Program-made: the position numbers and the translations under genes
Notes under the pieces: model-generated
The model's input: only the letters and a program-made list of their open reading frames with translations
The model's database searches: none
What the model was told of the DNA's origin: nothing
In this document: positions 38,155 through 47,358 of the stretch, piece by piece
How positions within the stretch are numbered: position 1 is the first letter of the stretch
Layout of the letters: each line of letters begins with the position of its first letter
Assembly (NCBI RefSeq): GCF_000472425.1
Contig: NZ_AXAI01000002.1
Span: 125,265-189,264, forward strand
DNA: 64,000 nt
Reading direction: 5' to 3'
Source: Bradyrhizobium sp. Tv2a-2
Lineage (GTDB): Bacteria; Pseudomonadota; Alphaproteobacteria; Rhizobiales; Xanthobacteraceae

Positions 38155-41100
38155 CTATTGAGCGCTTTGGTCGATACGTCGGTTCCCAACCGGTGAACCG
38201 TGTTTTGCCTTCGTCCGCTCGCGCAGACGCTGGAACGTCACATAGAGCATCGGCACCATGAAGATTCCGATCGAACTTGCGGCGAGCATTCCGGCAAACA
38301 CCGCGGTCCCGACCGCTCTGCGGCTCTGTTCGGCGGCGCCGGTTGCGATTACGAGCGGCAGGAGGCCGAGAATGAAGGCAACCGAGGTCATCATGACCGC
38401 ACGGAACCGCATATGCGCGCCGAAGATTGCCGCGTCGGCGAGCGCCATGCCAGCCTCGCGTTGCTCCTTTGCGAACTCGACGATCAGGATGCCATTCTTG
38501 GCGGCGAGCGCTATCAGCACCACGAGACCGATCTCGCCGTAGAGATCAAGGGCAAGCCCGGAAAGCTTGATGCCCACGTATGAGCCGAGTACGCCGACGA
38601 CGATGGACAGCAGCACTGGTATTGGGATCACCGCACTCTCGTAGAGTGCTACCAGGAACAGATAGGCGAACAGGACCGCAAGCATGAGCACGATGCCGGT
38701 TTGGCCGGAAGCTTGTTGTTCCTGGTAGGCGGTGCCTGTCCAGGCAAAGCTGTAGCCGGCAGGCAGCACGCTGTCGGAAATCTCCGTCATTGCCGCAAGC
38801 GCGGTGCCGGACGATACACCCGGCGCGGGACTGCCGTTCACGGTCACCGAACGATAATTGTTGTAGCGGGTAATCACCTGAGGTCCGGTTACGATCTTGA
38901 TGCCGGCGAGCGACCTTATCGGCACCATCTGGTCGGCGCTGTTGCGCAAGTAGATCCGCCAGATATCGGAGATATCGGCACGGTCAAACTCCTCGCCCTG
39001 CACGTTGACCTGCCAGGTGCGCCCGTAAAGATTGAAGTTGTTGACATAGATACCGCCGAGCGTCGCCTGGAGCGCGGTGAAGATATCGCTGACATTGACC
39101 CCGAGCGCCTGAGCCTTGCGGCGATCGATGTCGAGATAGATGGACGGATTGGTCGCAGTGAACGTTGAGAAGACGCGCGCAAGCCTCGGATCGGCGTTGG
39201 CAGCGCTGATCAGCGCGCCGGTGACGCTCGACATGGCTGCAGGGCTCTGCCCCTCCAGCGCCTGGAGCTGGTATTCGAACCCGCCCGAGGTGGAGAGGCC
39301 GATGATCGGCGGCAGGTTGAATGGCAGCACGTTGGCCTGCTGGATTTGCGAGCCAGCCTCGGAGACGCGTCGGATCAGCGCCTGGGCCGAATCCGCAGCG
39401 GCTTTGCGGTCGGCGAACGGCTTCAGGCGTGTGACCACCAACGCACTGTTCGGTTCGGATGCGCCGTCGAGCAATGAAAAGCCGATCACGGAAAGGACGT
39501 GATCGACGGCCGGAATTTGTTTCAGGATATCCTCAATTTGCCGCGTCACTTCACCGGTGCGGGCCACGGACGCGCCGTCCGGTAGCTGCACGGAGGTGAA
39601 GAAAGCGCCTTGGTCCTCCTCGGGAAGGAACCCCGTCGGCGTGATCAGCGACATACCGAAGATGCCGCCGGCGAAAAGGGCGACGAGCAGGAGCGATAAC
39701 GCTGCCATGCGCACGAGCCGGCGAACCCCTCCGCTGTAGCGGTCGCGTACCCAGTCAATGCCGCCGAGCACGCGTCCCATGACGCCGCGGCGCGGCCCAG
39801 CGTGACGCAGGAAGAGAGCGCAGAGGGCGGGCGAAAGCGTCAGCGCGTTCAGGGCCGAAATCAGCATCGCCGCGCTGATCGTTACCGCGAACTGGCGAAA
39901 AAGCACACCGGAAATTCCCGGAATGAAGGCGATTGGCACGAATACGGACAGCAAGACCAGTGTGATCGCGATAATCGGTGCCGTAATCTGCGTCATGGCC
40001 TTCTTGCTGGCTTCGATGGGCGAAAGGTCGGGCTCTTCCTCCATCACGCGTTCGACATTCTCCACCACCACAATGGCATCGTCCACGACGATGCCGATGG
40101 CGAGCACCATCGCGAGCAGAGATACCGTGTTGGCCGAATAGCCGAGCGTCAGCAGTACGGCGAAAGTGCCGATCAGGCTCACCGGCACTGCAACTGCAGG
40201 AATCACGGTGGCGCGGAGACTGCCGAGGAACAGGTAGACGACGATTGCGACCAGCACGAAGGCTTCGCCCAACGTGCGCAAGACTTCCGTGATGGTGTCG
40301 CGCACGAAAGTTGTCGAGTCATACTGCACAAGGTAGCCGAGGCCCTCGGGAAACCGCTTCGACAGCCGTTCCATCACATCGTGCACAGCCTGCGCGGTGG
40401 TCACGGCATTGGCGCCGGGCGCCAGGTAGATCGCGATCGGCACGGCAGCGCGTCCGTCGATCCGTGCCTCGCTGTCAAGATTTTGCGCACCCATCTCGAC
40501 GCGTGCCACGTCCTTGACGAGCAGGGAGGAACCGTCGGGATTGGCGCGCAACACGATATTGGCGAATTGATCGACAGTCGCCAGCCTGCCCAAGGTCTGG
40601 ACGTTGAACTGGAACTGCTGCTCGTCGCTGATCGGCCGCGCGCCGATGCGGCCGACCGGCGCCTGGACGCTTTGCGTCCGGATCGCCGCGATGACATCCG
40701 ACGGCGTGAGATTGAGGCTGGTGAGCCTTTGCGAGTCGAACCAGATCCGCATCGAGTAGTTCATCTTGGCCAAAAGATTGGCCTGACCGACTCCCGGGGT
40801 GCTGGCGATCGCATCAAGCACGTTGATGATGGCATAGTTGGTGATGAAGATCGGGTCCTGCTGATTGTTGGCGCTGTAGAGGACGAGAAACTGCAGGATG
40901 GCCGACGAACGCTTCTGCACCGTCAGCCCCTGTTGCTGCACTTCCGTCGGCAGTTGCGAGAGCGCACTCTGCACGCGATTGTTGACATTGACGGTGTTGA
41001 TATCGGGATTGGTGCCGAGCGCGAATGAAACCGTCAGCGTGTAGCTGCCATCATTGGCGCTGGTCGATTTCATGTATAGCGCGCGGTCGACCCCGATTAC

Positions 41101-41307
41101 CTGTGCTTCCAAGGGTTGGGCGACGCTGGTCTCCACGACTTCCGCGGAAGCGCCAGGAAACCTGCCGGCAACAGTGACTTGCGGCGGCACGATGTCCGGG
41201 AACTGAGCCACCGGAATCTGTGTCAGTGCCAGCGCGCCCGCGATCGTGATGATGAGGGCGATCACCATCGCAAGCCGCGGACGATCGATAAAGACGGCGG
41301 ATATCAT
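38155..41307 (-). CDS. RND efflux transporter permease, HAE1/AcrB type
   Basis: 1050 residues, the size of AcrB. The proton-relay aspartates D409/D410 lie in [16 protein letters not shown], and a second relay Lys in [16 protein letters not shown]. Two large periplasmic loops separate the two sets of helices. It pumps hydrophobic compounds out using the proton gradient, with the adaptor encoded just upstream (overlap of four bases at 41304-41307). No outer-membrane TolC-like gene is in the window, so it would use one encoded elsewhere. Specific substrates unknown. Confidence 0.96.
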   Translation of the reverse strand: MISAVFIDRPRLAMVIALIITIAGALALTQIPVAQFPDIVPPQVTVAGRFPGASAEVVETSVAQPLEAQVIGVDRALYMKSTSANDGSYTLTVSFALGTNPDINTVNVNNRVQSALSQLPTEVQQQGLTVQKRSSAILQFLVLYSANNQQDPIFITNYAIINVLDAIASTPGVGQANLLAKMNYSMRIWFDSQRLTSLNLTPSDVIAAIRTQSVQAPVGRIGARPISDEQQFQFNVQTLGRLATVDQFANIVLRANPDGSSLLVKDVARVEMGAQNLDSEARIDGRAAVPIAIYLAPGANAVTTAQAVHDVMERLSKRFPEGLGYLVQYDSTTFVRDTITEVLRTLGEAFVLVAIVVYLFLGSLRATVIPAVAVPVSLIGTFAVLLTLGYSANTVSLLAMVLAIGIVVDDAIVVVENVERVMEEEPDLSPIEASKKAMTQITAPIIAITLVLLSVFVPIAFIPGISGVLFRQFAVTISAAMLISALNALTLSPALCALFLRHAGPRRGVMGRVLGGIDWVRDRYSGGVRRLVRMAALSLLLVALFAGGIFGMSLITPTGFLPEEDQGAFFTSVQLPDGASVARTGEVTRQIEDILKQIPAVDHVLSVIGFSLLDGASEPNSALVVTRLKPFADRKAAADSAQALIRRVSEAGSQIQQANVLPFNLPPIIGLSTSGGFEYQLQALEGQSPAAMSSVTGALISAANADPRLARVFSTFTATNPSIYLDIDRRKAQALGVNVSDIFTALQATLGGIYVNNFNLYGRTWQVNVQGEEFDRADISDIWRIYLRNSADQMVPIRSLAGIKIVTGPQVITRYNNYRSVTVNGSPAPGVSSGTALAAMTEISDSVLPAGYSFAWTGTAYQEQQASGQTGIVLMLAVLFAYLFLVALYESAVIPIPVLLSIVVGVLGSYVGIKLSGLALDLYGEIGLVVLIALAAKNGILIVEFAKEQREAGMALADAAIFGAHMRFRAVMMTSVAFILGLLPLVIATGAAEQSRRAVGTAVFAGMLAASSIGIFMVPMLYVTFQRLRERTKAKHGSPVGNRRIDQSAQ

Positions 41308-42551
41308 GGCTTGTTGTCCGGCGGGTGTGCTCGACCAGAAGCACCATGGTCAGTCTGTGGCGCCGCCTCGTCCGCGCCAGACTTCATGTTCGACTGGATC
41401 AGCTGGCTTGCCGGCCCCGGCGCGACGGTCTGGCCCGCGCGAACACGCTGCAGTCCCTCGGCGATCACCTTGTCGCCGGGAACGAGTCCACTGATCACGG
41501 ATGCGACAGTGGAGGTCGACTGCCCGAGCTGGATGCGGCGCTGCTCGGCCTTGTTGTCCGTGCCGACCGTGAAAACGTAGTCGCCCCGCTGATCGGAGAG
41601 CACTGCGGAGCGCGGGATCGCGAGGACCTCAATCGGCTCGCCACCTTCCAGCACGACAGTGACGAACTCGCCATCGGTCAGCTCGTGAACGGTAACGCCC
41701 GCCGCCGAAGGGGCTCTCAGAATCGGATTTGCAATCTCACCACGGACAGTGATCGTATCGGTGTTTTGCGCAATCGTATTGTCGACGAAATTCAGCTTCC
41801 CCGTCTTACCGTACATGCGACCGTCGGGCAGTCGCAGCCTGATCACCACCGCTTCCAGTCCGCCCCGTGGTCCATAGCGTTCGCGCAGTTGGAGGCCCTC
41901 ACGCAGCGGCACCGGAAATGTGACATACATGGGATCCTGGCTGACAATCGTGGTCAGCACTCCGGAATTTGGGCTGACGACGTTGCCTTGGGTCACTGCC
42001 GTGCGGCCGATCTTGCCATCGATCGCGGCGCTGATCATCGTATAGTCGAGATTGATCTGGGAGGATTGAACCTGTGCCTTTGCAGCTTGCACTTGAGCTT
42101 CCAGGCTGAGCTGGCTCGCAAGCGCCGCGTCATAGGTCGATTGTTGTCCGGCCGGACCGCCCAGCAAGGTACGAGCGCGATCGGTTGTCAGTTTGGCATT
42201 GTCGAGGGTGGCCTGCAGTTGCGCGACCTGCGCTTGCTTGGCCGCGAGATCGGCTTCGAATGGCGCGCGCTCCAAGAGATAGAGCTGATCGCCCTTCTTG
42301 ACTTCGGCGCCTTCCGTGAACATCCTCGCTTCGAGAAACCCGGTAACGCGCGCGACAACGTTGACTCGGTTCACCGCTTCGATCCGCCCGAGGAACTCGC
42401 TACTCTCCGTTATCGGTCGGGTGGCCGCTTCGATGACGCCGACCGCAGGTGGTGGCGCGTCTGAAGCCGGCTGCGTCCGGCCGGCTTCGCTGGTGACAAC
42501 CGCAACGACAATCGCTGCCAGCAGTCTGATCGAGACTCCAGCAAAGGACAT
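41304..42551 (-). CDS. RND efflux periplasmic adaptor (membrane fusion protein)
   Basis: 415 residues from ATG 42551 ([19 protein letters not shown]), chosen because AAGGAG lies 5 bases upstream; an ATG 18 bases earlier has no such site. N-terminal signal or anchor helix, lipoyl-like halves ([20 protein letters not shown] ... [15 protein letters not shown]), a coiled coil between them (about 110-170), and a beta-barrel. It bridges the pump and an outer-membrane channel. Translationally coupled to the permease by ATGA. Confidence 0.94.
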   Translation of the reverse strand: MSFAGVSIRLLAAIVVAVVTSEAGRTQPASDAPPPAVGVIEAATRPITESSEFLGRIEAVNRVNVVARVTGFLEARMFTEGAEVKKGDQLYLLERAPFEADLAAKQAQVAQLQATLDNAKLTTDRARTLLGGPAGQQSTYDAALASQLSLEAQVQAAKAQVQSSQINLDYTMISAAIDGKIGRTAVTQGNVVSPNSGVLTTIVSQDPMYVTFPVPLREGLQLRERYGPRGGLEAVVIRLRLPDGRMYGKTGKLNFVDNTIAQNTDTITVRGEIANPILRAPSAAGVTVHELTDGEFVTVVLEGGEPIEVLAIPRSAVLSDQRGDYVFTVGTDNKAEQRRIQLGQSTSTVASVISGLVPGDKVIAEGLQRVRAGQTVAPGPASQLIQSNMKSGADEAAPQTDHGASGRAHPPDNKP

Positions 42552-42825
42552 GTCCGCTCCTTGCTCCATCCCCAGAGCAAACCGCGGGATCAGTGCATCA
42601 CCATAGCCTCGGTCACTACCGCATGTTCCTGCCACGCGTAACCAAGGCACTCTGCCGGATCTGCTGTCACGGACGGTTATGCCGTGTTCCCGAACTCAGT
42701 CGATCGTATCGACCAACACGCGCAAGATGATAGTTGGAACCCGCAGTTCCTCCATCCGAGGAAACCCTGAGCGGCAGAGAGGAACATTCTCCGGCGCATG
42801 GCGAGGTGGTCGCATCACGGATGAG

Positions 42826-43311
42826 TCACCTGCTTCGGCGAGAGTCCAGCGTCAGGTTGGTTACTCCCGCAGCGACGTTTAATCCAATCGCTCGCTCGAC
42901 GGACACTGGTTGCAGCACGATCGTCCGGCGCGAGCCACCGATCAGGACGTTGACGCCGAAGCCAGGGCCCAATGCAACATTGCCGCTCGCGCCCACATAG
43001 CTTCCCCGCAAGGTGCCGGGGCCGATGCGAGAATTCCTGGCGAAAACCGCCCAGGACAACACGCCCCCGCTGGTCGCGCCGACGTCGAGACCGACCCGCC
43101 TGATCCGTCCGACATAGACATACTGCCGAGGCGGATTGCTCCCGTAGAATACACAGCGAAGCGATTGCGCCGATCCAACCACCAGTCCAATGCGTGACGT
43201 GCTGGAACAAAGCAGCCTCCCGACCCTGAACCTCTCGGCATGCGCGGGCGGCGCAATGGCACAGATCAAGGTGGTCGCGCCGATGGCTGCGAGAAGCAGG
43301 TTGTTTCGCAT
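42826..43311 (-). CDS. Exported DUF992 domain protein
   Basis: 161 residues from ATG 43311 (MRNNLLLAAIGATTLICAIA), with GGAG upstream. The signal peptide ends near PPAHA. The rest matches DUF992: a Cys-containing strand pair (GRLLCSSTSRIGLVVGSAQS...CVFYG), VDIG-like GLDVGATSGGVLSWAVFA, YVGASGN, and VNVLIGGSRRTIVLQPVSV. A periplasmic beta-rich protein, common in rhizobia, of unknown function. An antisense frame at 42910-43197 is a shadow. Confidence 0.9.
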   Translation of the reverse strand: MRNNLLLAAIGATTLICAIAPPAHAERFRVGRLLCSSTSRIGLVVGSAQSLRCVFYGSNPPRQYVYVGRIRRVGLDVGATSGGVLSWAVFARNSRIGPGTLRGSYVGASGNVALGPGFGVNVLIGGSRRTIVLQPVSVERAIGLNVAAGVTNLTLDSRRSR

Positions 43312-43327
43312 TCGAAGCTCCGTTTGG

Positions 43328-43912
43328 CTATTCGTCTGCGGAGGTCGCTCTCGGACGATGGTCTCGACTGAGCCAGAACGTGATGCCAAGGCCGATCAGC
43401 AATGCGGCGCCAAGCAGGAAGAAAATGACGGATTGCTGCAGCCAGGAGATCGCAGGAACCGCCAGTCCCATCGCAAGGCCGAGGAACGCGATCTGCAGCG
43501 AAAGGAGACTGACGCCTGCGAGGAATGTGCCGAGCGCGAGCAATATCAGGAGGATCAGGCTGGTTGCGGGGGTCGGGAGCAGTTGCTGAACGCCCGACAA
43601 CAGCATGATGTTCATCGTGATCAGGACGGCAACCCAGTGCAGCGCCTGAGTCCAGATCAGTCGCCACCGGGCCTCCTTGCTATCCAATTCTGGCCACTTG
43701 TTGATGACACAGACGACGCCGATGGCAAGCGCCAGAAACTCCCAGTAGCGGACGAGAGGTTGATGCGAGGCGTTGGTGTAAGCGACGCCAGCAATGGCGA
43801 GCACCAGCGCAACAATATAGGGAAGTTGCTGCCACAGAAAACGAACCACGACGGAACGAGTCTGCGAGGATCCCGTACCATCGTCGTTTCGCTCGACCTC
43901 GGTTTCGCTCAT
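43328..43912 (-). CDS. Multi-pass membrane protein of unknown function
   Basis: 194 residues from ATG 43912 (MSETEVERNDDGTGSS); ATG 43957 is an alternative that would overlap the upstream gene. Roughly five or six hydrophobic helices follow a charged N-terminus, with a Trp-containing loop INKWPELDSKEARWRLIW. I recognise no family. It lies between the AI-2E-type transporter (7-base gap) and the DUF992 gene (16-base gap), so all three are probably one operon. A membrane accessory role is only a guess. Confidence 0.75.
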   Translation of the reverse strand: MSETEVERNDDGTGSSQTRSVVVRFLWQQLPYIVALVLAIAGVAYTNASHQPLVRYWEFLALAIGVVCVINKWPELDSKEARWRLIWTQALHWVAVLITMNIMLLSGVQQLLPTPATSLILLILLALGTFLAGVSLLSLQIAFLGLAMGLAVPAISWLQQSVIFFLLGAALLIGLGITFWLSRDHRPRATSADE

Positions 43913-43919
43913 GAATCGC

Positions 43920-45041
43920 TCATTTTCGATTGTCGTTTTGCTTGCGCATGTCGCCAAGGTAATCCTCGACGTAGAATCTGATGACTGCGACCCGGCCGAC
44001 TGCTACCAGCGGCATGGCGAGCGCGATGCCCAGAACGCCGAACAGTGCGCCCAAAAGCACGATCGCAACCAACGTCCAGGCGGGCGGCGTGTCGACCGCC
44101 TGGCGCTGAATCAGCGGACCGATCACATAGCCTTCGATCGATTGAATGACCGTGTAGACGATGACCGCCCAGATCAGCAGTGAAGCGCCAAGCGGCATTG
44201 CCACAAGCGCAATCGGGATTGCCGCAACGATGGGCCCAAGATAGGGAATGAAATTCGACAGGCCTGCCTGAAGTCCCAGCACGAAGGGACCGGGAAGTCC
44301 GATGAGATAAAGCGCAGCCCACACGCACAGCGTCATCAGAACAATGCGGATGAGCTGTCCGACGAACCAAAACCGCAGAACGCTGCCCATCTCGTCCATC
44401 ACCGCTCGCATCCGAGGGCGATATGATGGCCTGGCCAGTATCACCAGGCTGTCGCGGTGGCTGGCTGGAGCAAACGCAAAGAGGATCCCGAGAAAGACGA
44501 TCACGAGCGCTCCGGTCAGGACAGTCGACGCACCGCCAAGGACGAGTTGGGCATGGCGGAGAAAGCGGCCCTGGTCGGAAAACAGCCATTGCGCCAAGTC
44601 GCGGCCCCATTCCGGCCCAAGCAGGTCGACGCCGTATGTCAGAAGATGCTGCTGAAGGACGTCAAGCTGACTGTCCATCACACTCAAAAGCAGCCGTGTT
44701 TGTTCCGGTAGCTTGGCCGCGCCCCAGATGATGCCAAGTCCCGTCAAGCCGGCAAGCAGCAGAAGCACGAGCGTCAGCCTCAGGGTACGGTTGAGCGGGA
44801 GGACAGGCGCCAATGCCCTCGCAGCGGCGTCCAGAAAGGCTGCGAACAGGACACCTGCGAAGACAATCAGGAGGCTGGAGGCGGTCTGCCACACCAGGAA
44901 GAGAACGACGCAGGCAACGAGCAACTTAAAGCCTGCCGCAAGAAGACCGCGCCGGTCGTCATCAGCTGGGATCAGTCCAGTGGGTTCGTCGTGGATCACA
45001 ACCCTGCGAAACCGCTCCTGCCCCGTTCCGGTGTCGTTCAT
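43920..45041 (-). CDS. AI-2E family (PerM/TqsA-like) transporter
   Basis: 373 residues. Seven or eight hydrophobic helices in two blocks separated by a hydrophilic region (about 110-190). Conserved AI-2E motifs near the C-terminus: GLSNFIPYLGPIVAAIPIAL, VIQSIEGYVIGPLIQ and TLVAIVLLGALFGVLGI. Members export autoinducer-2 or exchange ions for protons; the name does not fix a function. The rest of its presumed operon is a membrane protein and DUF992. Start ATG 45041. Confidence 0.93.
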   Translation of the reverse strand: MNDTGTGQERFRRVVIHDEPTGLIPADDDRRGLLAAGFKLLVACVVLFLVWQTASSLLIVFAGVLFAAFLDAAARALAPVLPLNRTLRLTLVLLLLAGLTGLGIIWGAAKLPEQTRLLLSVMDSQLDVLQQHLLTYGVDLLGPEWGRDLAQWLFSDQGRFLRHAQLVLGGASTVLTGALVIVFLGILFAFAPASHRDSLVILARPSYRPRMRAVMDEMGSVLRFWFVGQLIRIVLMTLCVWAALYLIGLPGPFVLGLQAGLSNFIPYLGPIVAAIPIALVAMPLGASLLIWAVIVYTVIQSIEGYVIGPLIQRQAVDTPPAWTLVAIVLLGALFGVLGIALAMPLVAVGRVAVIRFYVEDYLGDMRKQNDNRK

Positions 45042-45091
45042 CGGCCGGCCACCTCGAAAAGGGCTAGGATAATCCGCGCCGAGACTTGACG

Positions 45092-45331
45092 CTAGGTACC
45101 AACGCGGCGGCTGCCATAATGGGGATGTCTACCGCCGCGATGACGCCAGTAGCGATGTTTCGTCGGGTTGGTGTTCGTATTGGGCGTCGTGCGGCCCGCC
45201 GCGGGGGCGCCGCTATCCTTTGTCGTCAACGCGCCCTTGTCGTTCGACTGGGCCAGAGACGCTGGACCTGGCGCGATCATTGCCGCGAGTCCTCCAAGGA
45301 TGAGGGCACTGCAGACCGTTGAAATATTCAT
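45092..45331 (-). CDS. Small exported protein with His/Arg-rich tail
   Basis: 79 residues from ATG 45331 (MNISTVCSALILGGLAAMIA), with GAGGAG upstream. The signal peptide is cut near LAQS; the mature part is about 45 residues, polar (Asn/Thr-rich NTNTNPTKH), then a basic YWRHRGGRHPHYGSRR tail. Such short periplasmic peptides are common in bradyrhizobia; function unknown. His-rich tails can bind metal; this is only a possibility. Confidence 0.68.
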   Translation of the reverse strand: MNISTVCSALILGGLAAMIAPGPASLAQSNDKGALTTKDSGAPAAGRTTPNTNTNPTKHRYWRHRGGRHPHYGSRRVGT

Positions 45332-45840
45332 GCCGAACTCCTCAACAAGTGGCAACGGTGTCAGATCGCGATTGCGCCGCCCGCCAGCGCAAAAATGGCT
45401 GTGTATGCGCCAATCGGGATGCCGGCTAACCCTTTAGGGTATGACGTTAGAGGCAGCCTTCCAGAACCAAAATCAGTGATTCTCCGTAGAGAGCAGGGGC
45501 GGGAAACCTCATGCGAATTCGCAGCGGGACCTCGTCGTGAAGGGAGCGGCTGCGCCTTGGTCACGTCTGGACGTCGGTTGCCGACCCGGAGCCCGCTGCG
45601 AGCACGAAGCCCCGCGGAAAACAATTCACCGGCTTCTGCGAGCTCCACCGCGATGTGCTACGCGTGGAGAATTGCGGGCGCCCCGGTTGGCAAGTTCGCG
45701 TCCGGCTGGGCCGCCGGTGTCAGCATGAGAGTACCGCGGAATAGGGTAATCGTCGTTCCGGACTAGGGTAATCATCCGATGCCCTGAGCAGGGCGTGAGG
45801 CGTAGCGTGGCCCCGCTGCTCACGCGAGGGGAGATACGCG
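45332..45840. other. Gene-poor region upstream of the Bax-inhibitor-1 gene
   Basis: About 510 bases. A minus-strand frame at 45361-45648 ends in a hydrophobic stretch (GLAGIPIGAYTAIFALAG), but lacks a plausible N-terminus or ribosome site. Before the BI-1 gene there is a pair of TAGGGTAATC repeats. Probable divergent promoters. Confidence 0.5.
45742..45773 (+). promoter_or_regulatory. Tandem TAGGGTAATC repeats, candidate operator
   Basis: TAGGGTAATC occurs at 45742-45751 and again at 45764-45773, 22 bases apart centre to centre, that is two helical turns. The second copy ends 67 bases before the BI-1 start. Tandem sites with helical spacing are typical of a dimeric or paired regulator. No known consensus is assigned. 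Confidence 0.45.
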
Positions 45841-46551
45841 ATGTCAAACTATGATCAAAATCTGGCGGCCTCCGGGGCCGGCAACACGGCGCTCGCAATC
45901 GACGCCGGTCTGCGCAGCTACATGTTGCGCATCTATAACCATATGGCCGCCGGCGTCGCTCTGACGGCGCTCGTCGCTTGGCTGACTTACCAGGTCACCG
46001 GTCCGGCACTGCTGCAGAATCCACTGATGTGGGTATTCATCCTGGCGCCTCTGGCACTGGTGTTCTTCATCAGCGCTCGCATCAACACCCTTTCGGTGAC
46101 AACCGCGCGGGGGCTGTTCTTCCTTTATGCTGCCTTGGTGGGTGTGTCGCTTTCGATCCTGTTCCACATCTACACCAATTCCTCCATTACGCGCGTGTTC
46201 GTCATTACGGCCGCGACGTTCGGCGCGCTCAGTCTTTTTGGCTACACCACCAGGCGCGACCTTTCCGGATTGGGTACCTTCCTGTTCATGGGGCTGATCG
46301 GCATCATCATCGCAAGCCTGGTCAATCTCTTCCTGAGGTCGACGGGGCTCGATTGGCTGATTTCGGTCGTGGGTGTCGGCGTCTTTGCCGGCCTGACCGC
46401 TTACGACACGCAGCGGATCAAGGCGATGTACAACAGCACGGATGATGAACTCTCCGCGGGTCGCAAGTCGGTGATCGCCGCCTTATCGCTCTACCTCAAC
46501 TTCATCAACCTGTTCATGATGCTGCTGCGCCTCGCTGGGGGGCGGCGCTAA
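45841..46551 (+). CDS. Bax inhibitor-1/YccA family membrane protein
   Basis: 236 residues with seven hydrophobic helices. C-terminal family motif LTAYDTQRIKAMY with the calcium-leak/pH-sensing Asp region, and final helix LYLNFINLFMMLLRL. Bacterial BI-1 proteins are inner-membrane pH-dependent cation (calcium) leaks; E. coli YccA also inhibits FtsH. Start ATG 45841. Its 3' end faces the DUF1269 gene and a palindromic element sits between them. Confidence 0.95.
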   Translation: MSNYDQNLAASGAGNTALAIDAGLRSYMLRIYNHMAAGVALTALVAWLTYQVTGPALLQNPLMWVFILAPLALVFFISARINTLSVTTARGLFFLYAALVGVSLSILFHIYTNSSITRVFVITAATFGALSLFGYTTRRDLSGLGTFLFMGLIGIIIASLVNLFLRSTGLDWLISVVGVGVFAGLTAYDTQRIKAMYNSTDDELSAGRKSVIAALSLYLNFINLFMMLLRLAGGRR

Positions 46552-46616
46552 CCCGGATTTAGATTCTGGTTCGGTTCTCTCGGGAGGGCGAGGCGGAGCT
46601 TTGATAACGCGAGGAG

Positions 46617-46658
46617 CTAAAGCGCGAAGCGATTCAACCTAACCTGATCGCGCTTTAG
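46617..46658. repeat. Bradyrhizobial palindromic intergenic element, copy D (first half only)
   Basis: CTAAAGCGCG (46617-46626) and CGCGCTTTAG (46649-46658) form a perfect 10-base-pair stem around GATTCAACCTAACCTGATC. It corresponds to the first half of copy B; the GATCATG hairpin is absent. It lies between convergent BI-1 and DUF1269 genes. Confidence 0.72.
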
Positions 46659-46687
46659 GGACCCGACGTATCAGCCGAATGTCCGGT

Positions 46688-47191
46688 CTAGGCTGCGGGC
46701 TTCGCCGCTGCCTTCGCGAGCGCATCGCGCAGGACTTTTTCTTTTTCGTCATCGAGGGATGTTTTCAGCACGGTGCCGCCGGCGTCCTGAATTTCCCTGA
46801 GCACCTTGTCTGCGGTCATGTTCTTGACCAGGATGAACAAGGCGGCGTTGCCGGGCTGGATGCTCGTTGCCAAGCCCTTCATGAAGGAATCGTCGATGCC
46901 AAAATCGGTGAGCGCACCGCCAAGCGCACCCGAGGCGGCGCCCAGCGCGACACCCACGATCGGGTTGAGGAATAACACGCCAATCAGGAGCCCCCAGAAG
47001 CTTCCCGAGACCGCGCCCATCGCGGTCGTATTGACAAGCTGATTCAGCTTGATGTCGCCTGAATCGGTTTTGACGGCGATTACGGCATCACTTAGCGTTA
47101 TCAAATATTCCTTCTGCAGGCCGAGAAGACGTTGGCGCACCTCTTCCGCCTTGGCTTCAGACGGATACACGATCGCTATGAGATCAGACAT
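46688..47191 (-). CDS. DUF1269 domain protein (membrane-associated)
   Basis: 167 residues from ATG 47191 (MSDLIAIVYPSEAKAEEVRQ), with AGGAGG six bases upstream. N-terminal ferredoxin-like strands, a Gly/Ala-rich hydrophobic hairpin (GSFWGLLIGVLFLNPIVGVA, then GAASGALGGALTDFG), and a helical C-terminus with ILVKNMTADKVL. Matches DUF1269, small proteins often linked to stress or membrane protection. Function unknown. Confidence 0.9.
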   Translation of the reverse strand: MSDLIAIVYPSEAKAEEVRQRLLGLQKEYLITLSDAVIAVKTDSGDIKLNQLVNTTAMGAVSGSFWGLLIGVLFLNPIVGVALGAASGALGGALTDFGIDDSFMKGLATSIQPGNAALFILVKNMTADKVLREIQDAGGTVLKTSLDDEKEKVLRDALAKAAAKPAA

Positions 47192-47358
47192 GAAAGGCCT
47201 CCTGCTCCACGATGCTGCCATCGACCGGGACCGAAGGGCGCTGGCGCGTTGTGGTTGAGGCTATCCGGCAAGCCGCGGTCGCGGCATCAGAGAAAACCCT
47301 CGGGCGCTCGGATGAATGTTCCCGCGCGGCGATCTCTGTGCTTTTTTCAGGTTACATA

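Noticed and set aside
45361..45648. 95-codon minus-strand frame with a hydrophobic end
   Set aside because: No family similarity, no ribosome site, Arg-rich first half typical of a spurious frame.
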